DNA of 64,000 nt, from the NCBI GenBank assembly GCA_001683735.1, contig LUGG01000002.1:2294001-2358000 (forward strand), read 5' to 3'. The notes under the pieces are model-generated. The model saw only the letters and a list, made by a program, of their open reading frames with translations, was not told the origin of the DNA and ran no database searches. This stretch comes from Grifola frondosa. Lineage: Eukaryota > Basidiomycota > Agaricomycetes > Polyporales > Grifolaceae. Below, one piece after another: positions 38,528-50,876 of the stretch. Both the position numbers and the translations under genes were made by a program. Position 1 is the stretch's first letter; each line of letters starts with the position of its first letter.

Positions 38528-41500
38528 ATGAACGTCCCTCATCGTCAGGGAAATTCAAGCAATGCTACTTCCGGTCCTAGTCCTGGGACAATCAGGCGAT
38601 GGCGAAGGCAAGACAGGTTGCAAGCATTACTTCAATCTCTGCAGACAGAATCTGAGACTAACGTCTTGGGGAGAGCTGTATCTGCTTCTACATTGAAGGC
38701 GACAAGAGGTTGCCGAAATATCCCCGATCATCTACAGTTGAAGAACAATCGATTTCCAACATCAAGGACGAACAGACTGACAGGAGGGAGGGCTTTGACG
38801 TAGCTTTGTCGGCCCATGCTATCCGGCTGCTAGAGGACCTACGATGTCTTCGACAGGATTTTCATACCAGGATCATCGCGTTCTCCGTAGACCCCCGTTC
38901 CTTGTCTTTGTCCATGATCCGGCGTTATCAGAAGCGCTTCACGAATCATGCTTCGACTTCCAAAATGTCGGCACATATGCTCTGAAGTCCAACATTCTTC
39001 CAAGTAGGAACTTCTTGGAGCACGAGAGTTGGCTTCTTTCTACCCGAGCAACCTTGCAGGCGATAGAATCTTGTGGCAACAGCGCTGTGGCTGCTGCGCG
39101 AGAGTTGCTTTCCACCCAGATAGAGGACGAGCTTCGTCGCCTATCTGATGTGAAACATTTGGAGTGGGAGAGGCAAAGAACCACCCGTGGTCCCCCTGTA
39201 CACGGACAACCGCTTCGTGTAGACACTGGTACGTGGTCCAATTATATATAGATGTGGATCTTCTTCATCCCGTTGTATTCAGATCGTTATTTTGACATAC
39301 AATCACAATTATGGACTCCCAGAAATATGATCATCCAGGCATCATACGTGCTTGTCCTCCTTCTACACCTCGTTTACGGCCTACCCAGGAGGGCCACTCA
39401 AGTATTATTGGCAGGATTACGGTGCATCATTCAAATATCCCTAAAATTTGCTCGTGGAGATTTGACTCCAAGCGATCAACATCTCATCAGTCGGATTTGT
39501 CGGGATCCTGAGACTGTCGTTGCCGCGTTCGATCTGGAGCCATCTGTAAAGTGTTACCTTTGCTGTCCTAAATGTTATGCTGTATACGACCGCGATACAT
39601 CCCCTCCTGATATCTGCACTTATCAAGTCACGGCAACAAGCGCTCCATGCAATGCGAAGCTATGGCGAAAATGCAACACCCTGCCTACACTCTCCCGCCG
39701 TCCTACCCGCCAATATCTTCATCAATCTCTGAAACAGTGGATTGGATGATTACTCTCTCGCGTTGATATCCAAGACTATTTGGACAAGGCCCCCGAGGAG
39801 AAAAACGGTCCTATGAAGGACATCTTCGATGGGGAAGTGTTTCGCTCTTTTCTGGGTCCCGACGGCAAACCTTTCCTTTCTGCATCCGCACGGGAGGTGA
39901 GGTTGATCTTTAGCCTTAACGTGGATGGTTTCAACCCATTTCAAATGAAAGAAGGAAAACAGAACGTAACAAGCACTGCCATGTACATGGTGTGTTTGAA
40001 TCTTCCTCCCCATTTGCGTTATCTTCCAGAAAATGTGTACCTCGCCGGTGTCATACCTGGCCCTGGAAAACCACATTTGGATCAACTTAATCATTTCCTG
40101 GCTCTGATAGTGGATGAATTAGTGACATTCTGGGAGCCTGGAGTTGAATACACTCGCTCATGCAAATTCGTATCGGGTTGTCGGGTTCTCGCTGCTTTGG
40201 TCCCGCTGGTGTCCGATATTCCCGCCGCACGCCAGGTTGCCGGGATAGGGTCTCATAATCATACATATTTCTGCAGCTACTGTAGGCTGAAAAGCGAAGA
40301 CATCGAGAACCTCGAACCTCATACATGGCCTCCACCGACCTCGAATTCCATCGTAGCAGTGCCGAGGAATGGAGGACAGCTGGAAGTGCGACCGAACGGG
40401 AAGCCGCTTTCTTGCGAAATGGTGGCATCCGGTATTCAGAATTGCTTCGGTTACCGTACTGGGATCCTATCCGATTCGTCGTGATTGACTCCATGCACAA
40501 CCTCTACCTCGGCATCATCAAGAACCACATTCGAGAGATTTGGGGCATCAGCGTGGATGCGGATGACGCACTGCAGAACATGTGATGAAATGTTCCCCTG
40601 TCCGGCCGGACGCAGAAAAGATGGGTTATGCGGTCAATTGTCTATATTACGGTTCTGAAGGCTTGCTCAAAGGATGTGGCAAGCCTGCACTGTGGCATCT
40701 ATGCGCAGACCACAATTTGCGGCGTGCAGGGACAACCAAGATGCTGATGAAACATCTCGTAAAATGGGTAAGTGTACTTGTCAATTTTTAGTCAACATTC
40801 ATTTTCAATCACGATACAGCGCGTTCAGGAGGGGCTTCCGATCCAATTGGAGTCCCAGATCCCGCATGCTTCTTCCACGGCACAGGCCCATGCCCCACAG
40901 CAACAATCCGCATCTTCTGTAGGAAATTCCACGATCAACTCCCCAAAAATCCATCAGAAGAGGAGCTTGAGAAAGCCGAAAAGACTTTGAAGAATGCGAA
41001 ATCGGCGAAGACCCTGCAAAATAAGGGGAAGGGCATATTGGTGGCTTTATGTGACAGACGCGGGTTGCTCACGGAAGGCATCAAGGCAGATCTCGCGTGT
41101 CGTTTGTTTGAATGGGTGAGTTATCTACAGCATTCTTATTCACTCTCCATTTCTGAAGATATCACTAGCGCGAATCGCATCACCAATCAGCTAATGTAAA
41201 GGGCAAAGAGGTTCGTCGAGTAACAGATGCAAAAAAAGTCATAATCAAATGTCTCTACAGGTTGCTACTCCGCCAACGTTACCAGAACCTCGGGCAGAAA
41301 AAGCTAGATCCAAGGAGCCCGCAATGGACGCCAGACCCTGGAAGAGTTCCTCAAGGATCGATCCCGAATGGAGCTTCCAAGCTGGATAACCCCTGCACCT
41401 GTGGGATTTGGCACTACCCAACATGGAAAACTCAGCGCCGATCAATGGAAGACTGTTGGTACCATCAATCTTCCCATTACTCTGATTAGGACGTGGGGAT

Positions 41501-42657
41501 CGGAAACTGGCAGGCGTTTAGAAATGCTACGAAACTTCATGGAAGCGGTTGAGGCGATTGAGATCATAGGTTTGAGAGAAATCGACGCCAGCCACATTGA
41601 AATCGCGGGACAATGCATGCAAAGATATCTAAAGTCGGTCGTACTCCTTCACAAGGAAGCAAAGGTCTTGCCAAACCACCACTTCACGCTACATCTGCCC
41701 GAATTCTTGCGGTTATTCGGACCCGTTCACGCCTGGAGAACGTTCGCCTTCGAGAGATTCAATCATTTGTTGCAATCAACCAATACAAACATGAATTTTG
41801 GTGAGTATATCACTTAGATTGTGCTTCACACTAACAAGCGGCTTTTTAGGAGAACTTGAGATGACTTACATGCGACATAGCTGTCGTGCGGCCAATCTGC
41901 GACCACTGCTTCAACATCCTACAGTGCGAGAAGCCTTGGGTGAAGCTATCACCGTTCACAATCATTTATTTAACGAAGACAAGCAAGGCACACGGCTTGA
42001 TGATATCGTCCGTGGGATTACGGAGACAACGATTCGAAGCGATTCTGGCACAAGACACAAGGAGCTATCTTTGGATGAAACCATATTCAGTGCTTTACTC
42101 CGGCTAATAAATTCCAACACGGGTCCAGTTGCCTACGTGGATGAACGCCTTAAGGTGAAGGCATCTAGTGTGCGCTTCTTATCTCGGAGAGCAGTTCATT
42201 GCACCTGTATCGCAATTTCAGGAGTCCGGTACAAGGATCACGACACAGCACCAAAGGACAGCAATATCATTTTCCATCTCCCGGGTTTCGAGACAAACCC
42301 AGCTGGGCGTGTCAAGCTCATTTTTACTCATACAAGGCCGATCCCAGGCGGTTCCAGGATTACGGAAAGTTCTTAGCGGTAGAGCGGCTGGTCGAGCTCA
42401 CCGGAGAGGACAAATGTCTCGATAACTTCCGCACATTCAAATATGCTGGAGGTCGCCTGTGCTATGCTCGATATCATGAACTGATCCACGTTATCCGTCC
42501 CACGGATGTCACTTGTCATTTTCGAAAAACGTCCATGGACGATTTGAAGTTGAGCGAGAAGTGCGTTCATGTGCGCCCTCTAGATCGTGTAAGTATTTTG
42601 TTCAATATTGCATTGAGAACTTTTCATAATGTACTCTCTCACAGCTTATGCAAATAA
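38528..42657 (+). pseudogene. Tnp2-type (CMC/EnSpm, CACTA-like) transposase, decayed
   Basis: The order is that of fungal Tnp2 elements. A variable N-terminus (38528-39240) is followed by a zinc-binding stretch, CCPKCYAVYD with a later ICTYQ...PCNAK. Next comes the Tnp2 core with LIFSLNVDGFNPFQMKEGKQ, YLPENVYLAGVIPGPGKPH and HTYFCSYCRL, then RYSELLRLPYWDPIRFVVIDSMHNLYLGI, and a long C-terminal region (DRSRMELPSWITPAPVGFG, AWRTFAFERFNHLLQSTNTN, ARYHELIHVIRP). Damage includes a TGA stop at about 39747, where an Arg CGA is expected (QWIG-stop-LLSR), and a frameshift near 40335, before EFHRSSAEEWRTAGSA. I could not find convincing terminal inverted repeats. It is probably non-autonomous now. Confidence 0.8.
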
Positions 42658-44500
42658 TGAATCCTTCACTGGTCGAAGATTCTACGGTCACGTAGTAACC
42701 ATCCGACAGCAGCAATGGTTGGACTAGTGAACTCATGGAAGAGATGAGCGTCGGCTTGGCTTCGGCAGTGTATAGGGACAAGCAACAGGATATGCGAACA
42801 CATAACGATTTTGATATCTAATCGCGTGTATCTTTGGTTTTCGAACTAGATATATAAAACATATGTTTAAACAATTATTGTGTCAAACAACATTACGAAG
42901 AGATAAAGTGAGTGAGTGAATAGTGAGATAAGGGTGAGAGTGAGGTATGCAATAAGGACGACTGAGGGCGGTCAATATTAAGCGGAGGAACAATAACGCA
43001 CACAACGAAGTCATCAACGCCACTGACTGCTCTCGCCACGGCTCGCTTGCTGACCTGCGGGGCACGGAATATGTCCCGTCCGAATGCCCCACCCAAAAGC
43101 GCTCGCCTACGTCAAACGCGCTCCAAACGTTGTCGTCCCTCTATATGTGATGTTGCGCTTTCTACTGGGAGGGGTAGGGGCCGTTAAGGGGAAACGGTTT
43201 CAGTCGGTATTCTTCGTTAATCTGCTGTCATCTGGGAACGCTAATCGCGAATCCTGAAACATGACCACGAAGCTCAGGACTGGCTCACCCGTATTGGGAG
43301 ATATCATGATTTCGGGGGGTTTGGGCCATATTCTCATGAATCGGATGGCATCCTGACAAACGGTTGATCATGAATCTGCAGCCTGGGATAAGATGGAGCA
43401 GCTTACCCTTCGTTCCGCCCGCCGCTGACGTCCCCCAAACCCGCCTGCACGCTCTACACCGTGTCCAAAAACATGCGCGCAGCGTCGCACGGAGAGTCTG
43501 CACTATCGCATGCATCTTGGCACCCACGAAATCAGCAGCCACGCACCTCAGTGAAGGTCCAATGTTCAGCTTCAGGTCATTCTTCAACATCGACCCCTGC
43601 TCTTCTTCCGATCAATGAGCCACAATCCAGAGCCGGGTGTCACTGCATTCGTGAGGTGGACACAAACATGGAGTGTGTGGGAAGAATGCAGTATGTGTGT
43701 TGAGGTTGAGTAAAGGGTCATCATGCATATGGCGAGTGATGGCGGGAGGCTCGGAGGTGCAGACGGCGGGACGGCGGGACGCGCTTCCTAATTCAGCTTT
43801 CTGTTGTCATACCCCGTTATGTCACACACATATCACATCACCTCTCCCTGTGGCGGGATATCTATTCGGTCTTCAGTTCGGTCTCCAGAGGTCTTCATAT
43901 CGAGGATAATGACACGCGTATGATTTGGATGCGAATCGAATTCGAATCGTGTACGATTCGCACACGACTCGTACGTGAGATTTGAGTCACGCGTCACGGC
44001 CAGAAATGTATCCACTGAATACATTTTAATTAACTTTTCGATGTTTTCTGAATGTTTTCCGGATATGCATAAAGTCAACATCTTGATAACATTTTAAATA
44101 TGTTTTGCGATAATATTTCGGATATCATAGTGATTACATTCTGAATAAAATCACCGGGAATATTTGATACACATTGAAAACCCATTCTAAACAGTTCTGG
44201 GCAAAATGTTATGTATGTGTCCACAAGAAAATCAAAATATTTTATGTGGAAACATCTCATAATCCCAGTCAAAATGTGTTCATGAGAAAAAACCGATAAA
44301 ACATATATAATGTTTTTACTATGTATTGCTAGATTACATTCTGTTATTATCTTGGGACTTGTTCCGGAAGCATTTTAAACAATATTACAATGTAATCGTA
44401 AATTTCACCTTGAAATTATTTAATCTAAGTTTACAACAATATCACTATGTTTCCGGTGGAAACATTGGTAGTTCCCCTCAGTGAGAGGTGATCTGAGATA
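42658..44500. other. Intergenic, with hairpin and AT-rich block
   Basis: No gene supported. At 43931-43961 an 8-bp arm GCGAATCG pairs with CGATTCGC. From about 44030 to 44480 the DNA becomes AT-rich and holds many variants of ACATTTTAAA and AACATTTTGAA, likely relics of an old repeat. The segment 43360-43800 is GC-rich by contrast. Confidence 0.5.
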
Positions 44501-44625
44501 TTGCGCCCTTGTATCTACCTCCGTACTTGAGAGCGAAGGAAGCAAATTTTGTGCCAACATTTTTTCTGGTCATTCTATGTCATAGTGGATCCCCCACGCC
44601 TCGTCTTGGTCCGCTGCCCGCTCCA

Positions 44626-45891
44626 ATGTCGTTCGTTGTTACTATCCGGAGTAAGTTTTTTTACATTAGCTATTCTTACCCAATAAGCAGACTTATCGGG
44701 GTGTTATTTAGTTGTGGGCACGGTCATTCCTGGTTTTGCTGTGCTATTCACTCTACTCCGACTATACTACCGGTGGTCCAGACGGCATCTGGGGTTGGAC
44801 GATGCATGGGCTGCGTTCGCTGTGTTATGTGTGTTCTTTATGACGGCGGGTGCCTGGGTCAGAACTGACAGACCAGGTGCACTCGTTCATTTCTTTCTAT
44901 TTCAATACAAACAGACTTATCTGTCTAATGACTACATTAAAGGTGTGGGGCCGTTCAATCACTCGCAGCACGTCCGTGTAATTGGATACTATATGCTAAA
45001 TGTTTCATTTACTTGCGTGCTTTGGTGAGCTATTCTCTTACGTCTACGGATGCTTGTTAATCAGCAGAGAACACTCTAATAGGGCCGCTCGCATGAGCAT
45101 TCTCTTTTCTATTGTGCGGCTCATCCCGTATGTGATGGTGCTGTGACGTTATGCGTATGCGTGTGCCCTGCTGTTCGGAGTTATGTGGATAGTGTTGATT
45201 ATACACAAGGTCGTGTGCGAAATGGACACCACGTGGAAGCGGTTACCTGGAGTGCAGTGCGTCCTGGGCGAGTCTGTCGGTGTGGTGGAACTAGCCAGTA
45301 AATTCGACGTATCGCCGGATGACGCTTTCTGATTTATCTCTACCTGTAGCGGATTGCATTGCCGACTTTATTCTGGTCATTTTGCCTGTTCGACTACTTT
45401 GGAGCGTCAAGCTGGCCATTCCCAGACGAAAATTACTCATGGCAATATTTTCCGCGAGCATAATTACGACGGTCGTCAGTGTGGTCCATACTGTCTATGT
45501 CTTCAGTCCAAACCGTAATGCTGAAGGCATCCTTGCCCATGTCGAGGTGAGCCATTCTAACCTATCGACGACTGCATGGCTGACTGGATTTCGCCAGGCA
45601 TCCACGTCCTTGATCATTTGTAACTTAGCGGTGCTCGTCACCTGGATGGCGAGGGTGATATTCCGAGGCTACGACATGGACAGTCCTCAGGGGGGAAGCA
45701 CAGACCCATCCAGCGTGCGCGGAGCTTCGAGGCCTAACGAACTCTCCACATTGCGTTTCGAACATCCTGCACCCATTGTGCTACATTCCTTGGACGAACC
45801 CCGCCTCACAGATAACAAAGCTCTGACCCTATCTAATACATCGATAGAGCACGACCGCAAAGGCAATATTCTAACCGACCATTTTGAATGA
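44626..45891 (+). pseudogene. Rhodopsin-like fungal integral membrane protein, one stop
   Basis: Start MSFVVTIR at 44626; the intron GTAAGT...TTTAG then leads into VVGTVIPGFAVLFTLLRLYY. Further hydrophobic exons follow: DAWAAFAVLCVFFMTAGAW, VIGYYMLNVSFTCVLW|AARMSILFSIVRLIP, FGVMWIVLIIHKVVCE, FILVILPVRLLWSV, MAIFSASIITTVVSVVHTVYVF and SLIICNLAVLVTWMARV. About seven membrane spans and the AARMSILFSI..RLIP motif are those of the fungal rhodopsin-like integral membrane family. A TGA at about 45145 interrupts PYVMVL-stop-RYAYA, where a CGA (Arg) is expected. The cytosolic tail ends at 45891. The ligand is unknown. Confidence 0.7.
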
Positions 45892-46313
45892 ACATCTAGG
45901 CCGGGAAGTTATGGAAGATACACACAAACATCGCACTTCACGTGCGATCAGTACTGGCGACTCGTCCGTGGATCGTACTTATTATGTACATATGTGGGAG
46001 GAGCAAAGGTGACAGATTTCTCGGACAGACAGGAGTGGGGTGTATTTGCTGTTTTGTTGTGATACTACATTACGTATCGGAGTCATGTATTGCAGGTTTG
46101 AAGAACAGGTGGTTGATGCTAGTGTAGTATACAAAAACATACCAATGCGGCGCAGACTTCTAATTTCTGACGAATACACTTAGGAATCGTTACGACTAAC
46201 TCCACTCTCCTCCGACTGATTGACAAATACATGTCAAACCCAATTGAGCCGCAGTACTCTTCGAGATACATTGCACTGTCGACATCTACTTCATAACTGA
46301 CATTAACCCAGGG
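45892..46313. other. Intergenic between convergent genes
   Basis: Short frames only. The two neighbours converge here. Nothing further was seen. Confidence 0.4.
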
Positions 46314-47868
46314 TCAAGGTTTGACAGCAATCTTGAGCGCCCCTCGGCTGTTCATCTTATCCAACGCCTTCTGGTAATCTGAGATTTTGTACACGTCGGT
46401 AACCTGCGCCGGGGTGAGCGGTATAAGATGAAATTCTTGAGGGCGATGCATTGCTCACCATCCCTTTCACCCTGATCTTTCCACTGTCGAGGTATGCAAC
46501 CGCTCGAGGGAAGCAATGAGTCTGTGCAAATGAGCCAATAATCTGACACAAACCGTTAAAATCAGCCAAAGGAAAAAAAAAATGAGGTATTCATCCTTAA
46601 TCTCGTCAATGAAAATCTTGGATGGTGACCAGCGGACGAGTGCGTCATGATCATAAACACCGTAGATCATCAGTGTTCCACCCCTTCGAACGTAATCGAT
46701 GGCGTCATTGGCAATCTTCGCAGAGCCGGTGGCTTCCACCTGCACTCACAGAGAGCAGTTATGTAACAGGTCGAAAAAATCACAATAAACAATCAAGACC
46801 ACTCACCACCACGTCGAAACCGTAGGGATTATCTTTCTTCAGCTGCGCCCACTGAGATTCAGGATTTTCCCTGTCAAGTTCAAGGTACTCCATGGCCAGC
46901 ATCCAGCTGCTTTGCGACTTCAGTCTTAATGCCTTTGTTAGCGGCGATGACCACTCTTGTGGCACCATTCAGCTTCAGCAACTGAGCGAGAATAAGACCA
47001 GTTGGTCCTGCACCAATCACAAGCGCCTCAATGCCGACAGGCGCGTTCAATTTGTCCATACCGTGAATAGCGCATGAGGCCGGCTCCACGAGGGTCGCCT
47101 CTTCGTCTGTGAGATTGTGGATTTTGTATACATTCTTGCTCTCGCTTGAGCACCGCACAACGTCAGCAAACCAGGAGAAAAGATACAGACGACCACGCGT
47201 ACAAAATCACATATTCACTGAAGCCGCCGGACAAGTTCACTCCGCGACCCTTGAAATTTTCGCACAGAACAGATTTACCCCTGCGGCAAAAGAAACAGTG
47301 ACCGCACTACATGTACGGGTGAGATCGCACGTTCGAATTGCAGATGATGGCAGCAAGTGCTCACAGTCACCCCGGGATCCGCAACGCAACGATCTCCTCT
47401 GGTGAAGCCCGTCACGCCCTTACCGAGGTCGGAAACAATGCCAACTACTTCGTGACCTGGAATCAGCTAGATCGGATGCATTGTTAAGATCATTGTGCAA
47501 TGGGTTTATCTCCCGACTTACGGGGAACTGTGCAATGAACGCGCCTTCGTGAACGTGGCCATCTGTGCCGCAAATTCCTGTTCATTCTGCGTATTAGAAT
47601 GATAATAAGGTGAACGTAGATGCGACAGACAGACCACAGCATAGCACTACAGTGGACGGAACAAATCAGTACATCACGACGAGTAGGATAACACAAGATA
47701 CGCACCTTTCAACAACACTTCGTTATCCGCAACCTGAGGAATCGGAACTTGCTCAAGTGTGAATTGTCGAGGCTGAAGATGAAACTGATATCAAGATTCG
47801 GAAGAGAAAAGCAACAGAGACTTTCTTACAGCGTGATAGTACACAGCATTCATGGTTCCCGCAGACAT
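46314..47868 (-). CDS. Zinc-binding alcohol/polyol dehydrogenase (MDR family)
   Basis: Minus-strand chain starting [13 protein letters not shown] at 47868, ending GALKIAVKP at 46314. It shows the MDR pattern: [11 protein letters not shown] (catalytic zinc Cys and neighbours), [11 protein letters not shown], a structural zinc lobe [32 protein letters not shown], and the Rossmann motif [15 protein letters not shown]. Later come [20 protein letters not shown] and [17 protein letters not shown]. The nearest relatives I know are fungal arabinitol/sorbitol/xylitol-type dehydrogenases, which oxidise polyols with NAD(P). Near 46892 one extra G puts LDAG and [14 protein letters not shown] in different frames, so either the gene is damaged or the base is an error. 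Introns are short GT-AG. Confidence 0.75.
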
Positions 47869-48099
47869 GATAAGAGTTGCAGGAGAGTAGATTGCAGGTT
47901 GTCGAGCTGGTCAATGAAGATATATACTGTGCATTCAGTATGAAAATACCGATCCGGGGTTCTTTATTGCGAATATCGGCCCGAGGCTGCCTCTCGAAAC
48001 TGTGTGCGATTGGCGAAAACTAAGTGGTTAGCATAGGTTAGCATGCACTGAGGCTGCAAATTTTTCAACTTAGTTAGTCAAACTTAGTCTTTGAATGTT
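47869..48099. other. Intergenic
   Basis: Upstream region of the dehydrogenase. Nothing else was seen. Confidence 0.4.
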
Positions 48100-49430
48100 T
48101 TTGATCCTCTGTCCAGGAGGAGGAGGATGGATTGCTTCTGACAGGTAAGTAGCTCACTGCATACATCGGACGCGATATTCTACGATTAGTAAGCCACCAT
48201 CCGCCAACGAACTCTGTGATCAAATGAGTCCCACATACAAGCAAGACCGGTCCCACAGACGTTCGTCCCTCCCTTGCGGCGTATCACGTCACCGACAAGG
48301 CTAGGTACTGCTCCAAAGTAGAGATCTCCAGGGAAGGTACCGAAGCACATAGCTAAACACTGTATATACATACTGAGCGAAGAGGGCAATAAACGACACA
48401 CCCGCCACAGCGTAGGGATGTCGCTGTCCCACCCCTGCCGTCGACGCTGCTCAACAGCAAAGGGATGGTCCGCGGCAAGAAGGCGGGCGAGCGCTTGGCG
48501 ATGCTCGCGAATTGGGAGATGCCGAGGTACTCCTGGAAGAACCACACCTTGTTAAGGTGCTCGCCTTTTCGCCCCAAATCTTGGCACCGGTGTAAGAGCA
48601 CCAGACGATGCGATTGTGCGAGTTCCCGCTGTATGTAGACCAAGAAGGAAGAGTGTACCTCAGCCGGGCATTGCTCAGTGTAGGTGACAGAGTGGAGTTA
48701 TGCGAAATTGAGCAGGACAGGCACATCAAGAGCCTGAAAAGCATGGTAGAGATCCCCTATCCAGAAGGAGTACTCACGCTGCGCCAGAGAACGTGCCTAC
48801 GCCAGAGCGAGGGAGGCCAATGCTGGTTGCTGCGCCAGAAGGTAAGCCATGTAGCGCAGTGCCAGAATCATGCGTCTATAACGAAGAGAATAGAGGCCAG
48901 TCTCGGTGAAGAGACCGACCACGGGGCAGCGGCTGTTGAGCCCCAGCATGCGCCGTAGGGTGTGTGTGCCGGATGTGCGCCAGCTTGTGGAGCGCGGCCT
49001 CGTGCACGTCCGGCGCAATCTCACGCCTCGCTGTGAGATGCAGGTCGATCCGTGCCATATACAGCGGTCGCGACCGGGAGGGAGCCCACATATGATTCCA
49101 CGGCCAGCGACGCATTTGCCATCGTACGCGCCGAGCACTCCTTGGCTTGCAGATGAAGCAGAAAGATGAACCCTGCTGTCGACGTAAACGTAGTTCCCAC
49201 GTAAGCGTAGGGATCGAGTACGGAGAGGACAGTGGCAAGGGCATGGAAGCCGGGTAGTGGGCGAGGCAGCGGACCAAACAGCATGCACTGCGTCTTGAGC
49301 ACATTGATAGTCACGAAGTTCAAACAACACCAGCGAACAAGCTCGTCAAGCTTGGCCTGAAGTCCTGTCTGTGATGTAGAGAAGAGAACGAGATCGGGCA
49401 GGCACTGACTCTGCACGGTGTTTTCCTTTG
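48100..49430 (-). pseudogene. LINE (Tad1-like) reverse-transcriptase remnant
   Basis: Reads on the minus strand from 49430: DLVLFSTSQTGLQAKLDELVRW, then NVLKTQCMLFGPLPRPLPGF, ANASLAVESYVGSLP, LGLNSRCPVVGLFTETG, LALRYMAYLLAQQPALASLALA, and further on DHPFAVEQRRR. This is the part of a non-LTR reverse transcriptase after the catalytic core. The expected YADD before LVLFS reads CLPD, so the active site is lost. Frames change several times. The 3' tail (about 48110-48215) is shared with the arm B LINE piece. The 5' part of the element is missing or unrecognisable. Confidence 0.7.
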
Positions 49431-50876
49431 CTCATAGGCAGGTTGAGCTCCATCAGCTGGACAGGTGTGCTTGCTGAGCCCTGCGCTATCATACCTGGCT
49501 CTTGCTCAGGCAACTCAAGGGATGCAGAGGCCATAGTGCCAGCCAGGCAGGTGGTAGTCACAGTCAGGAAGTGCAGAACGCAGACATGCGTGGAGAGGAA
49601 AGAAATTTGTCGGGTGCCGGGCTAGCACCGGGGGGTGAGGAGCTCCATCGCTAGTCATAGGCGCAGTGTTCACGAATGGGAATGGAGGAGTCGAGAGCGA
49701 GGAGCGGGTCCCCTCGAGTTGCTTCCGTCAGTGTGAGAGGCCCTCGCACGGACACTGAGCGCTCACTCCCCTCAGGGAGGCTGCCATGCAGCGTAACACT
49801 GCACAGACGAGAGACGATTATCAGGCAGGCAGGGCAGGTAGCCAAGCCCACAGCACGAGCCACTTACCAGACATCAACAGGCAGCCTGACCACTGCTCTG
49901 TTGCGAACGTGGCACCAGTTCCTCAATAGTGCCTGGACCTGCCCCTGTGGGCTTCGTCGTCCACGGTGTGCGCGCGCCGCGCCCAGTGAGACCATCCCGA
50001 CCCATGAAGTATGTACGAAGTCACGCAGGAGACATGAAGCGGGAAGCAGGCGGCGACGAAGACGCGGCGACTGAACGCACAGGGCGCCCGCTGCCATGTC
50101 ACGGTGGAGACACCCAGTCACACGCCGTCCCGCCCTACGGCAGTCTACATTCAAGGCCGCCAGAAGGAGGGCATGTCGCTGCACTCTCACCAGGGAGCCA
50201 AGGGTCACGTCCCCGCGAGTAAGGAAGGCTGCAGAACTGTGCCAGAAGGGCAGCGGCATTCGCACATTGCGCACGAACAAGAAATGTTGCTATATCACAG
50301 CGTGACTGGAAGGATGAAGGTAAAGAGACAGCATCGAACAGCATCGAACGATGGCCTGACGCATCTATCGACTTGTACCGCAACCTGGTATCAGGGACGA
50401 GTGCGCTCTAGCAAGTCCCGGCGAGCCATGCTCCACCGTGCTGTGCGAGCCACCAAGACAGACAACGACCTAGCAGAAACCATAGCAGCACCTCTGCGAG
50501 CTGTGCTCCAAGCAGACATTCGATTCGGGCATCCAAGAGGCGAGCTCGTTGGGCATCGAGAGCTAAGCTCATCGGCAGTAATATTAGCCCCAGCAACCGG
50601 CGGCGAGCAGTGCTCAAGCCTACCATGCGAGCTCTGTTTTTTTGTTTTGTAGGATGGTGGTTCCGTCGTTGCGGCGTCCAGGAATTGATTATCGTTGATA
50701 TCACGCGTTATTGCTCCGCGATCGGTGAAATGAGAGCAGGAGATAACATGCGCGATGTGACGCGTAAACGCGCGACGCGTTGTTTACATCTATTTGACAA
50801 AGGCCTTATGGCCTAATTCGGCAACTAGAATTTTATTCTTCTTGCAGACTCTTGCTCTGCACTATCACGATCTGCA
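49431..50876. other. GC-rich region without supported gene
   Basis: Long overlapping frames exist on both strands because the DNA is GC-rich. None reads like a family. It may be the eroded upstream part of the LINE. It marks the border between the accessory and conserved compartments. Confidence 0.4.

Noticed and set aside
38416..42800. Terminal inverted repeats of a complete CACTA element around the Tnp2 gene
   Set aside because: I looked for CACTA/CACTG-type ends and flanking 3-bp duplications on both sides and found no convincing pair.
49676..50652. Several 100-180-codon frames on both strands
   Set aside because: Overlapping frames in all directions in GC-rich DNA. No motif, no splice structure and no family resemblance.
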